A DNA stretch of 64,000 bases, from NCBI GenBank assembly GCA_026214975.1, contig CM047809.1:25704241-25768240 (forward strand), given 5' to 3'. A model generated the notes under the pieces. The model ran no database searches, had not been told where the DNA came from, and worked only from the letters and a program-made list of their open reading frames with translations. Origin of the DNA: Gentiana macrophylla. Taxonomy: Eukaryota > Streptophyta > Magnoliopsida > Gentianales > Gentianaceae. The translations under genes were made by a program, and so were the position numbers. Shown piece after piece: positions 12,421 to 22,829 of the stretch. Numbering within the stretch: position 1 is the first letter of the stretch; every line of letters starts with the position of its first letter.

Positions 12421-12881
12421 CGGTCCCTTAAAAAATCCGATTTCTTTTTTCCTCACTTCTTCCCTTTCTCCTTCTTCAACCCTTCTTCTCTCACCGTCGG
12501 CACCAAGAAAAATCCGGCCCCCTCCTTCAAATTCCACCATTAAACCACCCCAAAATCTTACCTTTAATACCTTAGAATAATCCCTACCCTTCCCTCTCTT
12601 CATCTCACCAAATTTTTGGGCACCCACTCCACTTTTGTGGAAGTTTAAGGCGGCCTTTCACAAACTCCGGCGGAGCACCATTGTTTCCGGTCAAGCTTCT
12701 TTTGTAGTGTGTTAAGGGTGGCTCCCTTGTCTTTATTTTCGTTTTGAAACCCCTAATCAACCCCTCTTCGATTTAAATTTGTTTAATTCACTTGTTTTTG
12801 TTTTTATTATTTTATCTTTAAAGAAAAACTTATGAATAATTTCTTGTTGTTGTGGGTGTTGGGTGTTCTTTGTGTAGCATA

Positions 12882-14398
12882 ATGACTGGTGGGAATACGA
12901 AAAGAAAGACCCCTTATGTGCCCGGTAGTCGAAAGGGTAGTGGTAGTGGTGGTGGTCGTAAGAGAGGTGGTGGTGGCAGCCGTGGTGGGACTGCACCATC
13001 TGGTGAGAATGAACCTGTTAGAATGTGGTTGAGTTGCCTGAAGAAGAGCCCACGGGAGAACAACGAGCCGACCCCCCTAGGCAAGAACGTAACCGGGATA
13101 CTTTGAACCATTTCATAGATGAGGCCCTGGACCACTTCAATGATAAATTTAGGTCCAAAACCGTGCTCATAGAGATAGAGTTGCTTAGGGCTGATGTGAG
13201 TGAAATATTCTGGACAAACGTACAAGAACGAGGATGGGGAAATCTTACTACGGTTAAGCCCGAGCCAATCAATCTGTCCATGGTTAGGGAATTTTTCTCG
13301 AATGCTAAAACCATAGGGGCAGCTGCTAATTTCATCCTGTTTAGAGGTCAGAGACTTAATATTAGCCGTGAGGGAATAGCTAACCATTTCTGACTCCCGA
13401 GTGTACCGTTTGATGAAGAGTACACCCAAGTATTTGCTAGGATTTCCCAACAACAACCCCCGGTTGATGTCCTTGAAATGGAAAAATGAGCCATCTGTCC
13501 CAACTGCGAGTGGATCCCAAGTAACACCAATAATAGACATGATATTAATACGTCCCAGTGGGATCCACCCGAGAAACTAGTCGTCAAGTTTGTCACTTAC
13601 CGTCTTTATCCTACTTCTCAGTCCACCACGATAAGCTCCAAACTTCTTAAGATTGTCTACGCCATCCTTCACAATATCCCGGTTGACGCAGCAAAGATCA
13701 TTAGGGATAAGCTCACCTCATATATCGGGAAGCAAACTCCTAATATGGTTTTTCCATGTATGATCACGGATATGGCCATTACTTCAGGTTTAGACAACAT
13801 GCCTGGTGATTTTTTAATTTATAGAAAATTCCCACCTATTGTCGAGAAGTCCAGTCTCGCGAGACATGGAGTGCAACACCAACCTCAACCACCTCGCAAA
13901 CCAACTAGGGTTGCCCGCTCTAATCAAGAACAAGTTACCTTTGCCGCCCTAGGAGCTCAATGAGATTGGTTCTATGACAACCATCTAGCAATGTTGCCAT
14001 TACGAACAATCAGTGACGAGGTTGCCAAACGTCATGACATCGCTACATCGCACCTCCCAAATGTTTCTCAAAGGCCTTATCAATATCCACCCTTTGTCCA
14101 AGAATTTGTCCCGGACTTTCCACATCAGATCTTTGTGGAATTTCAGCAACCTTTTGAGGGTGGGGGACCTAACCTCGGAGGTGAGTCGAGTGGGGCTGCG
14201 TTTGGAGATGTTGGTGGTTCGAGTGGAGGTGGTGTTTGAGGTGTTGGTCCGAGTGGAGGTGGTTTTGATGATTTCGGTTTGGCGCCTACACTAGGGACGG
14301 ATTTAAAGATGGATCCCGAGGATTATTTGTACGATAACATCAGCACTCAACAAGGACAGGGGGCGGAGCAACGTGATTTAGAGACAGATGAGGAGTAA
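12882..14398 (+). pseudogene. Athila ORF3 (plant-transposon-domain protein), degenerate
   Basis: The start ATG at 12882 opens a Gly/Arg/Lys-rich N-terminus (MTGGNTKRKTPYVPGSRKG). A frameshift near 13025 leads into a helical segment (DTLNHFIDEALDHFNDKFRS) and a domain with VREFFSNAKT and ILFRGQRLNISREGIANHF. This resembles the VREFYAN...VRGVEVPFTPEVIN domain of the other Athila ORF3. Stops interrupt at 13391 and 13960. The tail is Gly/Pro-rich with an acidic end, stopping at 14398. This position is the env-like slot of Athila elements; the family's function is not established. I saw no signal peptide or convincing membrane segment in what remains. Confidence 0.75.
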
Positions 14399-16244
14399 GC
14401 CGAAGAGAGGAAGATAGAATTTTCTAGCATTCATTTTGCGGTTTCATATTATTTTGCTACTTTTTCTAATGATTGAAAAAGTACGTTTTGGAAAACTTTG
14501 TGGCTTTTGCATAGTTTATTAGACTATGTTGGAGATTATTTTGTAAGCCCGGAGGGCGAAGACTTGTTTCTTTTTGTTCAGTTTTTTCTTTTCTGCACAT
14601 GATTATATACTTTTGTCGACTTTTGGTAGGCCGTATTCAGCCTCATTTTGACTTGGTTTAGGCCTTGTTTTTTTGCCCCTTTTTTAATATATTCAGTTTG
14701 TTGATTTGTACATGATGTATAGTACTTTTTGTGTGATGCGCCGAGCACATTTTGAAATTTTGTAGCATCCCCAATCATTTGTATATGTATACTCCATACC
14801 TGTCTACTTGTGTTTGGTAGAGTGTGTTGTTGATAGTACAGGTATCCTGAGAGTCCATATTACGGATGCTACATGCTGAAATTCCGTTGTTTTCCGGGCT
14901 ACAGCTAAGCCTTTAATCCTCGGTTTTGTTTATTTAAACACCGAGGACGGTGTTCATTTTTAAGTAGGGGGTGGAGGCTAGTTAGCACATTTTTTCAGGT
15001 TTTATTTTTCTCGAGTCGTGACTTAGTTTTTATCGCCTTTGTGTGAAATTTCGGGCGAATTTTTTTCAAATTTTTATAGTATCGATGATGTCTATTGTAT
15101 CACAAGTTTTCATATCTTGTAGTAAGGTATGTGTAGCTACTCGAATACATTTTACTTTGTAGTGTCTATCGTGTGTTGAAAATTGAAACAATTTCACGTA
15201 ATAGCTTCAACGTCATTGAATACTCGATTAGTGAACGATTATAGTTGTGTTATGACCCGATTACCTAGAACTTATATTAGTAACTTTGAGGCGAAATAGA
15301 AAGGTCATCGTGGTTAGGTACAGGATGACGGTTTTGGCATTTATTTTGACCCGATCAGAGCCAAAATCCATCCTTATATGTTTATCCACAGTTACCCCTC
15401 TCAGCCTTTTGTAGGGTGGCCAGACCTCCACCCGAACTAGCTGTTCGTGTTACTAACCCGTAATTACCGATGCCCTAAGCATTATTTCGGTCTACATACC
15501 CTTGATCACCTTGCATTTGAGCTTTTAGTTCCGCACATTTCTTATACGATGTAGCAAGGTATCATTGAGACATGGATTATGATATGGTGTCGTAAGTTAC
15601 GAGTTGTTGGGAAAGAGGATGGTAACAATGTGCCAGTTGTGGCTATTGATCAAAATTTTGATGTATAGTATCTACTCATGTTTTTGTATCTATCTTTTCT
15701 CAATCAAAAAAAAAACAACAGAGTATATATATGTATGTATACAATTATCAGTCCAAATAAAAGGAACTAAAGTGTGTAACGAAAAAAAAAAGGAATTTTT
15801 GAGTTAGGGTTCGTGTTGGTCTCGGAAATGTATAGAGTCAAGAGATTGAAGTAGTAGTTGTTACCGAGTTTCATGATTATATTTAACTTGGTTAAAGCTC
15901 ATTTGCACTTTCTTTTTCTATTTTTCCGTAAATATCCTTTCGTAGCCCGAACCCTAGCCTAACGATATAACCCTTCAAGTCCTGCTTGACCGTACTGGAC
16001 GACGTTAGACCTCGATTACTGGAGATGTTTACGACGTATAAGCCTATGGTGTAACCCTGGTAAGTACGCGTCTATAAACCGAACCGGTCGTTAGTAATTA
16101 ATGTCGGAGAAGCAATTTTCACACACACATCTTTATTATTCAACACAAGGTAGAACCAACGTTTTATGTATTCGTGTTTTTACTTTTGCATATCTATTTG
16201 CTACGGGAGATTCGTCATACAGTGACAATGTTGACTCTATTTCT
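14399..16244 (+). other. Athila 3' non-coding region
   Basis: About 1.85 kb lie between ORF3 and the 3' polypurine tract. It holds an internal polypurine tract with hairpin at 14937-14976 and several T-rich runs. No coding similarity was recognised; the ORF at 15604-15807 looks accidental. A long 3' region of this kind also exists in the 37384-51843 element. Confidence 0.7.
14937..14976 (+). promoter_or_regulatory. Internal polypurine tract preceded by GAGGAC-loop hairpin
   Basis: A perfect stem AACACC/GGTGTT (14937-14942 and 14949-14954) closes the loop GAGGAC. It is followed by TCATTTTTAAGTAGGGGGTGG, a purine tract like the one at the 3' LTR. The homologous site in the other Athila family has stem CAACAT/ATGTTG with the same loop. 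It may prime a second plus strand, like a central polypurine tract (inference). Confidence 0.7.
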
Positions 16245-16286
16245 GTTTGGATGCTCGGGGCAAGCAAACGCTAAGTAGGGGGTAGT
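16245..16286 (+). promoter_or_regulatory. 3' polypurine tract of Athila with upstream stem-loop
   Basis: The tract CTAAGTAGGGGGTAGT directly abuts the LTR start TGATGAG at 16287. Upstream, GTTTG (16245-16249) can pair with CAAAC (16265-16269) around a GCTCGGGGC centre, a weakened version of the TTTTGCTC-GGGAC-GAGCAAAA hairpin at the same place in the other Athila element. Confidence 0.75.
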
Positions 16287-17833
16287 TGATGAGAGTCAAC
16301 TCAACCCTATTTTCCTACGGATTTTATACCCGTGACGACTCACTTTGTACAATTCCGGGAGTTTTTTGCTATGTTTTGGTGCATTTTACACCGTCTTGCT
16401 ATTTACAAGGTTTGGATATACAATCCGGGAATCTCGGTTTTTTCGGTGTTTTGAATTCATTCTCTGTCACCCTAGTGTCCCATAGGGGTTACTTTTGGTA
16501 TGTGTTTTGATGCTTTTCAGGAACTAGGTGTTCGAGAATGCCCGGGAAACGTGATACGGAGCTTCGGGACGCTTGGTTGCTCACTTTGGGGATAAAACAT
16601 GCTAGCCGCACGCCTAGAATTTACCATGCACACGCCTGAGGGTCTGAAATGGGGCAAAGTTTCAGTCAATGTTTCTTAAATGCTAGGTGCACGTAGCAAA
16701 TGCCAGGCGCACGCCTACCTTGAAAATGCCAGGCGTACGCCTACCTAGTGCTCTGCAGGCTGAGATATTTTGGATATTTTCTAGGCGTGCGCATGCCTTT
16801 TCCTAGGCACACGCCTAGCAGTCAACCTTCCCTAACACTATAAAGGCCTAAATATTTGTGGAGGTTGGATATATATCATCTTCTACAACATTTCCTGGCG
16901 ATTTTCAATCCCCAAAAATCACCATAGATACATTTTAAGTTTTTATAACATCTTTTTTTGTAATAAGCACTTGGATCAATCTGGGATTTTATATATTTGA
17001 AGTTAGTTTTCTCGATTTCGATCTTTCTTCCGGTTTTTCTCTACATAGGTATTTCAAAACATGATCTTTTGTTTTTATGTTCTTGTCCTATGATGAAATC
17101 TAGTGTTATTGTAGTTAATATGAGTAGCTAATCGCATTATAGCCGAGTTATGCGATAATCATCGAAACCGGATCCTAGCTTGTTCATGTGTTGTTCTTGA
17201 TGTTTGATTTGATTATTCTTGATGTGTTTATAGTCCTAGAACTTATACTTAACCATGTTTGTTGAATTGGCCATTTGATAATCGTATTACACTTATCTTC
17301 TTTACATATGTATTTTGCTAGAGGGTACGGGAACCGGGGTTCTTGGATCACCCTGTAAACCGACTGCGTTGCTTAGATTCGGTTTCGTGTGTGAGGTTTA
17401 TATCGACTCGTCGAGCGTTTCATTGACCATAGACCGTGTTGGGTTAGTTAAATCCGGTCAGCAGACTTTTGAACCTGACATAGGAGGGTAGATTATTGAA
17501 GTAGGAAACGACACCCTACGTATGACATCGAGACGTTTAGGTGAATCAAGAATACCTCCGGACTTAGCTAGGGTTTGGTAAGTAGTTGATTGGATCATAG
17601 CTCGACTATCGCTTTTAATCGTTTAAAATCTCGTTTTAATTCTGTCATCGAAGAAATAGCACGTTGTAGTATAATAACCTTTCCAAAAATCGTGTTGATC
17701 TGAACTAGAGATGACGCTAGCTTTGGTACTTAACTAGATTCCCTGTGGGATTATGACCTTGCTCACTAGTTTTATACTACAACCGACTCGGTACTCTGTC
17801 GGTCAAAGTTGGTATACTATAAAACAGCCATCA
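16287..17833 (+). repeat. 3' LTR of the + strand Athila element
   Basis: It starts TGATG right after the polypurine tract and ends CATCA, giving 1547 bp, close to the 1551-1553 bp of the other Athila LTRs. A TATA box (CTATAAAG) is at 16838-16845. The palindrome array lies upstream of it. There is no partner LTR in the window, so boundaries rest on the termini, the tract and the resumption of family C sequence at 17834. Confidence 0.82.
16603..16845 (+). promoter_or_regulatory. Palindrome array and TATA box of the Athila LTR
   Basis: Seven copies of a 14-bp palindrome (16603, 16625, 16684, 16704, 16730, 16782, 16804) centre on TAGGCG-NN-CGCCTA. The best are CAGGCGTACGCCTA and TAGGCACACGCCTA. 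The last copy ends about 20 bp before CTATAAAG at 16838. The placement suggests binding sites for a dimeric regulator of LTR transcription, or RNA hairpins if transcribed (inference). Confidence 0.75.
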
Positions 17834-18350
17834 CGGACCGCTCCTCTTAGCAATCCTTAACGAACACATCAAACCCTATCCTGAAACAAGTAGGAGTATG
17901 CAATAACTTCAGGATTAAGGTTAATCCATAAATGATCATCTTGTGATTAATAAGATTTCTCAATCATGGAATTATATGAGAAAAGAAAATTAAATCGGTC
18001 TAGTCCTATATGACTACATCATATATAAATGCCCTACTTAGATATCAAATATCGACGGTCCGGATAAGACGGTCAAACTATAAAGTGTTCTGGGCGCATT
18101 AATAGTGGTTTAATCAATAGACCCCATACTTTGATTAAGTTCACCACGGACTAATAGTTCAAGTGTATCACCATAAACTTAATCCTCACGTGTGACACAC
18201 ACTAAGTTATATGGCTACATATGATACGACTTGGGGTTTTCAGCGGTGTATTACATATAAGCACGAAGCAAATAATAAGATGAGAATAAATCTATCATTT
18301 ATTAATTATAAAAACAATTACATAATTGTCTTTCGATTCTACTTCCAACA
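17834..18350 (-). repeat. LTR remnant of family C, related to LARD-A
   Basis: It is colinear with part of the LARD-A LTR (compare 8585-9102) but much diverged. Shared words include AACACATCAAACCCTA, TGTTCTGGGCGCATTA and ACAATTACATAATTGTC, and it ends in CCAACA at 18350. The rest lies left of the Athila insertion, outside the window. Copia RT resumes immediately at 18351, so this is a genuine element terminus. Confidence 0.8.
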
Positions 18351-18717
18351 ATAGTTGCTACTAGAAGTTCTACATCTCATATTCAGTAGGTTATTGACCA
18401 TGTTGGTCAGCGGTTTTCTATTACGGACCTTGGGGTGTTATCATATTTTCTTGGTTTTGAGGTTACCCCCAACTCCTATGTGGGTTTTTACTTAGTAAAA
18501 CTAAATATAAGGTGTGATGGGAAATGCCATGAGAAGCAAGGAAATGACGTAAGACAATATAATCAGTGCCATTATCAGAGTAAAGAATTTTAATTGGAGT
18601 TGAAAAAATCTTATACACTTATAATTTGACTTTAATGAAGATTTCGTTAGTTTCTCTGTAAAGTTAACATGCAGGAATCCAATCTTGTTACCACACCACT
18701 TTCGCCAGATGTGATTT
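18351..18717 (+). pseudogene. Ty1/copia RT fragment, left piece
   Basis: The + strand frame reads IVATRSSTSHIQ, then DHVGQRFSITDLGVLSYFLG, typical of copia RT just after the YVDD box, which would lie left of the family C insertion. After an inverted integrase insert (18512-18653) the RT resumes as LCKVNMQESNLVTTPLSPDV up to the Sirevirus insertion. The protein continues at 29450. An in-frame stop is present at about 18391. Confidence 0.85.
18512..18653 (-). pseudogene. Inverted copia integrase fragment inside the RT
   Basis: The minus strand reads TPIKILYSDNGTDYIVLRHF then LASHGISHHT, the conserved segment around the second catalytic Asp of copia integrase. It replaces only the few residues between KLNIR and LCKVNM of the + strand RT. 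It is therefore an insertion of about 142 bp in opposite orientation, probably from another copia copy. Confidence 0.8.
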
Positions 18718-20085
18718 TGTTGGTCCCAGAGCAAGGTAAAACCATAGTCAGAGGGGGGGTGAATGACTATAGTGGAGTTTCAAAAACTTTTCTTGTATTT
18801 AAAAGCTTTTGGGCAGTGGATAAGTCTCTTCTTTATTTATTCGATCACGAATATAGAGTATGCAATGAAATAAGTGCTGTAAAGTAAATTGCTGAAAGTA
18901 AATAGACACAAAGGTTTATGTGGTTCAGGGTGGAATAATCCCTTAATCCACTCTTCTCCTGTGATGATTGGAGGAATTCACTATTGTTTTCACAAATAAA
19001 ATAGCATGATTGTCCTTGGCTACACAAGCTTCACAATCTGCAAGACTATCATTCCCTGGCTTCAAAACCTGTAGTGACTCAGTCTTTATCACTGCTCCTT
19101 GAGAACAAACCTTTCAGCAGCTATCACAAAGGTTGCAACTCCTTCTCAGATTCCTCTGATTCAATTGCCTCAGTTGATGTGAATTGGACTCACAGGCTAT
19201 TGATCAATCTTAGTGCTTGATGTGCAATTTGAGCTCTGATTTCTGAGTTGATCTCTAGATGTTTCTTGTAAGTACATATAAAAGGCTTTTCAAATTGATG
19301 GAGTTTTTGCTTGTTTCTTATCAGATTCAATCGTTGTTTTTCTTGTCTGTCAATGCCTTTCATTTATAGCCTTGATAATCCTTGATTTGAATTTCCGTCC
19401 GTTGGCTATTTAATGTGGAGAATAATCCTTGATTTTACTCTTGATTCCCATTTATTTATATTCTCCTTGATTTCAGTGATCTGATTTTTTTTCAAACGTT
19501 TATCAGAAAATCCGTCCTTGATTGATCCTCAATTGATTGTGCATTTAATGCTTGATCTTCATCTTTTGAAATCTGAATGTGTAAAGTTTACTTGGCCATT
19601 TCCTGAACGGTTAAGCGATTCTTCTGACTTGGCTGTTTGGTTCTTCCTTCACTGCTTTGTCTTTACTCAGCCGAAAGTCAGTTTACTTTGCCGGTTCACT
19701 GCATTGTTATTTTCTTTGATTCTTTCAAGTACATTTTGTATTTCATTGATCCTTGATTTGGGTGAGATTAGTGTACACCATATTTGACAATGTGTTTCAT
19801 CATCTGAATTATAACTTAGACTTATCCAAGGTCATCACAGACTTCTTTGGTTATAAGTCACACCACACTGTCTTCATGTTTCTCTGCTGGTACTTGGATG
19901 GCTTCACTCTGCTGGATATCTGTTTTACTTTGCTGTCCTACCAACCAATACAATACTTGTCTGACTCAACTTATACAACATGTCAGACTCTAAGTAAAGA
20001 CTTATACAGAGAATTCTAACTTATTTCAGGTGTGCTATAACAGCTAGTATGGCCATCATCAAAACATAATAAAATGTTCCTAACA
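18718..20085 (-). repeat. 3' LTR of the Sirevirus-like element
   Basis: This 1368-bp LTR reads TGTTGGTCCC to CCTAACA on the + strand and pairs with 28075-29449. It contains no gene; ORFs on either strand are accidental. Confidence 0.93.
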
Positions 20086-20106
20086 ATTTCCCCCTTTTTG
20101 ATGATG
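20086..20106 (-). promoter_or_regulatory. Polypurine tract of the Sirevirus-like element
   Basis: The minus strand reads CATCATCAAAAAGGGGGAAAT immediately before the 3' LTR, a long A/G tract of the form usual for Sireviruses. It defines the plus-strand primer. Confidence 0.9.
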
Positions 20107-20183
20107 CCAAAACCCTCATAAGCCTGAACATAAGTATGCATAATTTTCACAATAAACAACAGAACATAACACATAAATTTTAT

Positions 20184-22163
20184 TCATCCATTCAAGGGCA
20201 ATAAGATATTGCATCTTTTTAATAAAGTCAGAGGCATAGAATTAATTAAATAAGATTCAACAAAAGGGCTACTTCTTCTTTTCTTCAAACCTGATGCCTT
20301 TGCCTTTGATTCCCTTGCCTTTTTCTGTTGGGATTTCCTTCTTTCCACTGGAGCTTTCGGGCTTTGAGCTTCCTTCCCCCTTTTTGGTAGCATCAAACAT
20401 CAAGAATGTTGTTTGCTGCCTTAGACTCTGGGAGAGGACCATACCTTTTTCTCCAGAATTGTGTTATTTGCTTCAGTGACATTTGTGAGAATGTTGAGTT
20501 GTTGGCCAGAGTAGTCCATAACCACATCCAGATGGTGGATTTGTTGTGTGTGAGCATTCAAGGTATCCACTAATGGTTTGAGATTGTCATCAATTTTGTC
20601 ACCAAGAAACTCAAGGCTGGTCTGGTTATGATAGGGGATGAGATGTTGTAGGTTGCAAAGTAAGTTGCCATGTTTCTCCATTACCTCATCTTGAACCTTA
20701 ATGTGGCTGATGAGGGCCTCCATTTTGTGGTTTAAGGAGGTTGCATCACTCCTTAAGGCAAGTTTCAGGCTTTGCATGCTTTGGTATTGCCTCTCCATGT
20801 CCACAATGAGGGGTTGAATGTCCAGATTGAAGATTCTATCTGGATCAACTTCTGCTGGTGCTGAGGCATCATCCTCATTGTCTTCACCTTCCTCATTCTC
20901 TTCCTCTTCTTTTTCTGCTTCCTTTTCTTTCTCTTCTTATTTTTCTTCTTATTTCTCTTCTTCACCAATCTTAGGATCAGAGGGAGGTTGCTGGGAGGTG
21001 TTTGCTATTCCCTGACCCTGAGAGAGCTGATTTTCCTTTCCATCTACCGGAGTCCGAACATACTCTATTTTTGTTCACCTTTGTCCACCTCACTTTCAGT
21101 AGCATATGCTTCACCTTCAATCTCTTCTTCATCAGATGAAGTAAGATGATATCCTTCTTCACCTTCTTCTAGACAGGTGGCTTGTTCTTGTTTCTCTTCC
21201 TTAGTTGTTGTATCATCACTAATCACCACGAGGTTATCCTGGTTGCTGTTTTCAGTCACAAGGGTGCCATCCTGTGCCTTTGAGATCTGGTTCTTCTCCC
21301 CACTCCTGATCTGCTGCCTTCAGGCTCTTTTCTTTTACGTCCGGGAGTGGGTTTGGGTTTCTAGGATGCCTTTACATAAGTGAACATTACCTTGGCCTTA
21401 TGTGGGGGATGCAGATTGATGGGTTTCACCTTCAATTTATCAAACAGGTGTTGAAGAGGGAACCCATAAGATTTTCTTTCCCAGAAGTCACCTTTCTTCT
21501 GCAAACTCTGGCTTGGTGCCATGATTTCCAGATCAATTTCCTTCTGGATTTGGCCTTTCAACCTATTGAAAACAAACTGTGACTAGTTAAAGAGAATACC
21601 TTGATAGATAATCGCCATTAACTTGACCCATAGCTCAGTCAGGTTCTCCATCGACCCTTTTCTTCCTTCAATGTTTTTGGTGAATACTGGTGCAAACTCA
21701 GCAAAAGGACGTTTGAGTGCTAATTTGGGGAGGTTGTATGTCTTGTTGTTCTTTCTGGGATTCTTGGCTATTTCGGTCCAGAATGTGTTGATGTCGATCT
21801 GTATGTTTTTCACATCAACCTGACCAGTGCTAGGAAGATTGAGAAATCGGTTTAGAAGACCAGGTGTGATAACCACTTCTTTACCTAATATTGTACTCTT
21901 AATGCAATTTGGATCTCTTTTCTTTGTGCTGAGGACAAACTTTGCATTTTTCCAAAATGCAATCAGGTTCTCATAGCATATCCCAGTGATTGGGGGTTTA
22001 GGAAGGTCATTAACCTTAGATTAGTACAGCCATCAACTAATCGTCTGGCTTGTGCATCATTGTCAAAGAAGGAGAGATAGTGTTCAGGCCTGAAAAACGA
22101 TCCAGTGATCATCGATATTTCGAAGTATTGTTCTGTGGTAGAAATTGAAGAGGATGAGGCCAT
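20184..22163 (-). pseudogene. Sirevirus-like ORF3 (env-like position), degenerate
   Basis: The ATG at 22163 opens MASSSSISTTEQYFEIS and a globular region continuing, across frame changes, through VVITPGLLNRFLNLPSTGQV and WVKLMAIIYQG (21876-21583), a motif style seen in plant-transposon-domain proteins. Next come basic proline-rich and acidic stretches (EEGEEGYHLTSSDEEEIEGE, 21160-21100), a very acidic run near 20880-20960, and a helical, coiled-coil-like segment (20804-20421). The end is Lys/Ser-rich (RRKSQQKKARESKAKASG, 20340-20280). It lies between RNase H and the 3' LTR, where Sireviruses carry an env-like gene. I found no clear transmembrane helix, so an envelope role is unsupported. Confidence 0.7.
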
Positions 22164-22829
22164 TGTTGGATGGGATTGAGATTTTGAAGAGAAAGCTTTG
22201 ATTTTTCAGAGAGAAAGCGAAGTAGGGTTTATGATTTTCAAAAGAGCGTAAAGATTTCTGAAAAACCACTAAGTGTGGTTTATATAGGATGAATTTTTTG
22301 TAGTGTGAACGTTGTTGAATATGGAAGGATTTTGTGACATAATGGCATGATTTTGTGTATGTAAATCAAGGTGTTTGAGTGAAGTGGGAGAGTGGATTGA
22401 GGCAAGTAATGATAAATCCCGGATATCGAGGCGTTTGTAATTCAAAAATATTATAGTTACCTCCACGATTATGAATTGATCTCCACGTGTGTAATCCTCC
22501 ACAGTATAATCCTCCATAACTTCTTTATTTTCCACATGTATAAAAATGATTTAGTTCACACTTTGGTTTGCTGTTTACTCCAATGTATATTTTGGTGGAG
22601 TGACTTGGCTGGTCACTAAGCCGGTGTAGTGACTTCTTCACTAAGCTGCTGTATATAATTGTTCCTAACAATCAGTGTAGTTGACTTCGCCGAGTACCAG
22701 TTCCTTACCTGCCAAATGAGCTCACCCATAACGGCAAAGTTTCCGTCAGCTGGTGAAGTTACTTAGCTGATTACTCCAGTTAGCTGCTCCTTAGTACTTA
22801 GTCAATTTCTATCATTCCCAAGTCAGTTC
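22164..22829 (-). other. Spacer between RNase H and ORF3
   Basis: About 670 bp without recognised coding similarity. It is likely the ORF3 5' untranslated region, with a TATA-like ATATAAACC on the minus strand near 22283 that could serve ORF3 (weak). Repeated AGTCACT/AGTGACTT words near 22600-22660 are noted. Confidence 0.5.

Larger units (their letters stand above)
9103..17833 (+). mobile_element. Athila-type Ty3/gypsy element, 5' half missing
   Basis: The order RT, RNase H, integrase, long spacer, ORF3 with a plant-transposon domain, polypurine tract and 3' LTR is that of the Athila lineage. The 5' LTR, gag, protease and start of RT lie left of the window, beyond the LARD-A insertion. Frameshifts and stops in every gene show it is long dead. 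The 3' LTR ends at 17833 inside an LTR of family C. Confidence 0.9.

Noticed and set aside
12914..13540. A 208-residue open frame on the minus strand
   Set aside because: It lies antisense to Athila ORF3, which has the recognisable domain on the + strand; its Pro/Leu-rich end is the complement of the Gly/Arg-rich ORF3 N-terminus.
20765..20968. Lys-rich minus-strand ORF near the Sirevirus ORF3
   Set aside because: It is another frame of the acidic GAA/GAG-rich run in ORF3 and begins and ends where that run does.
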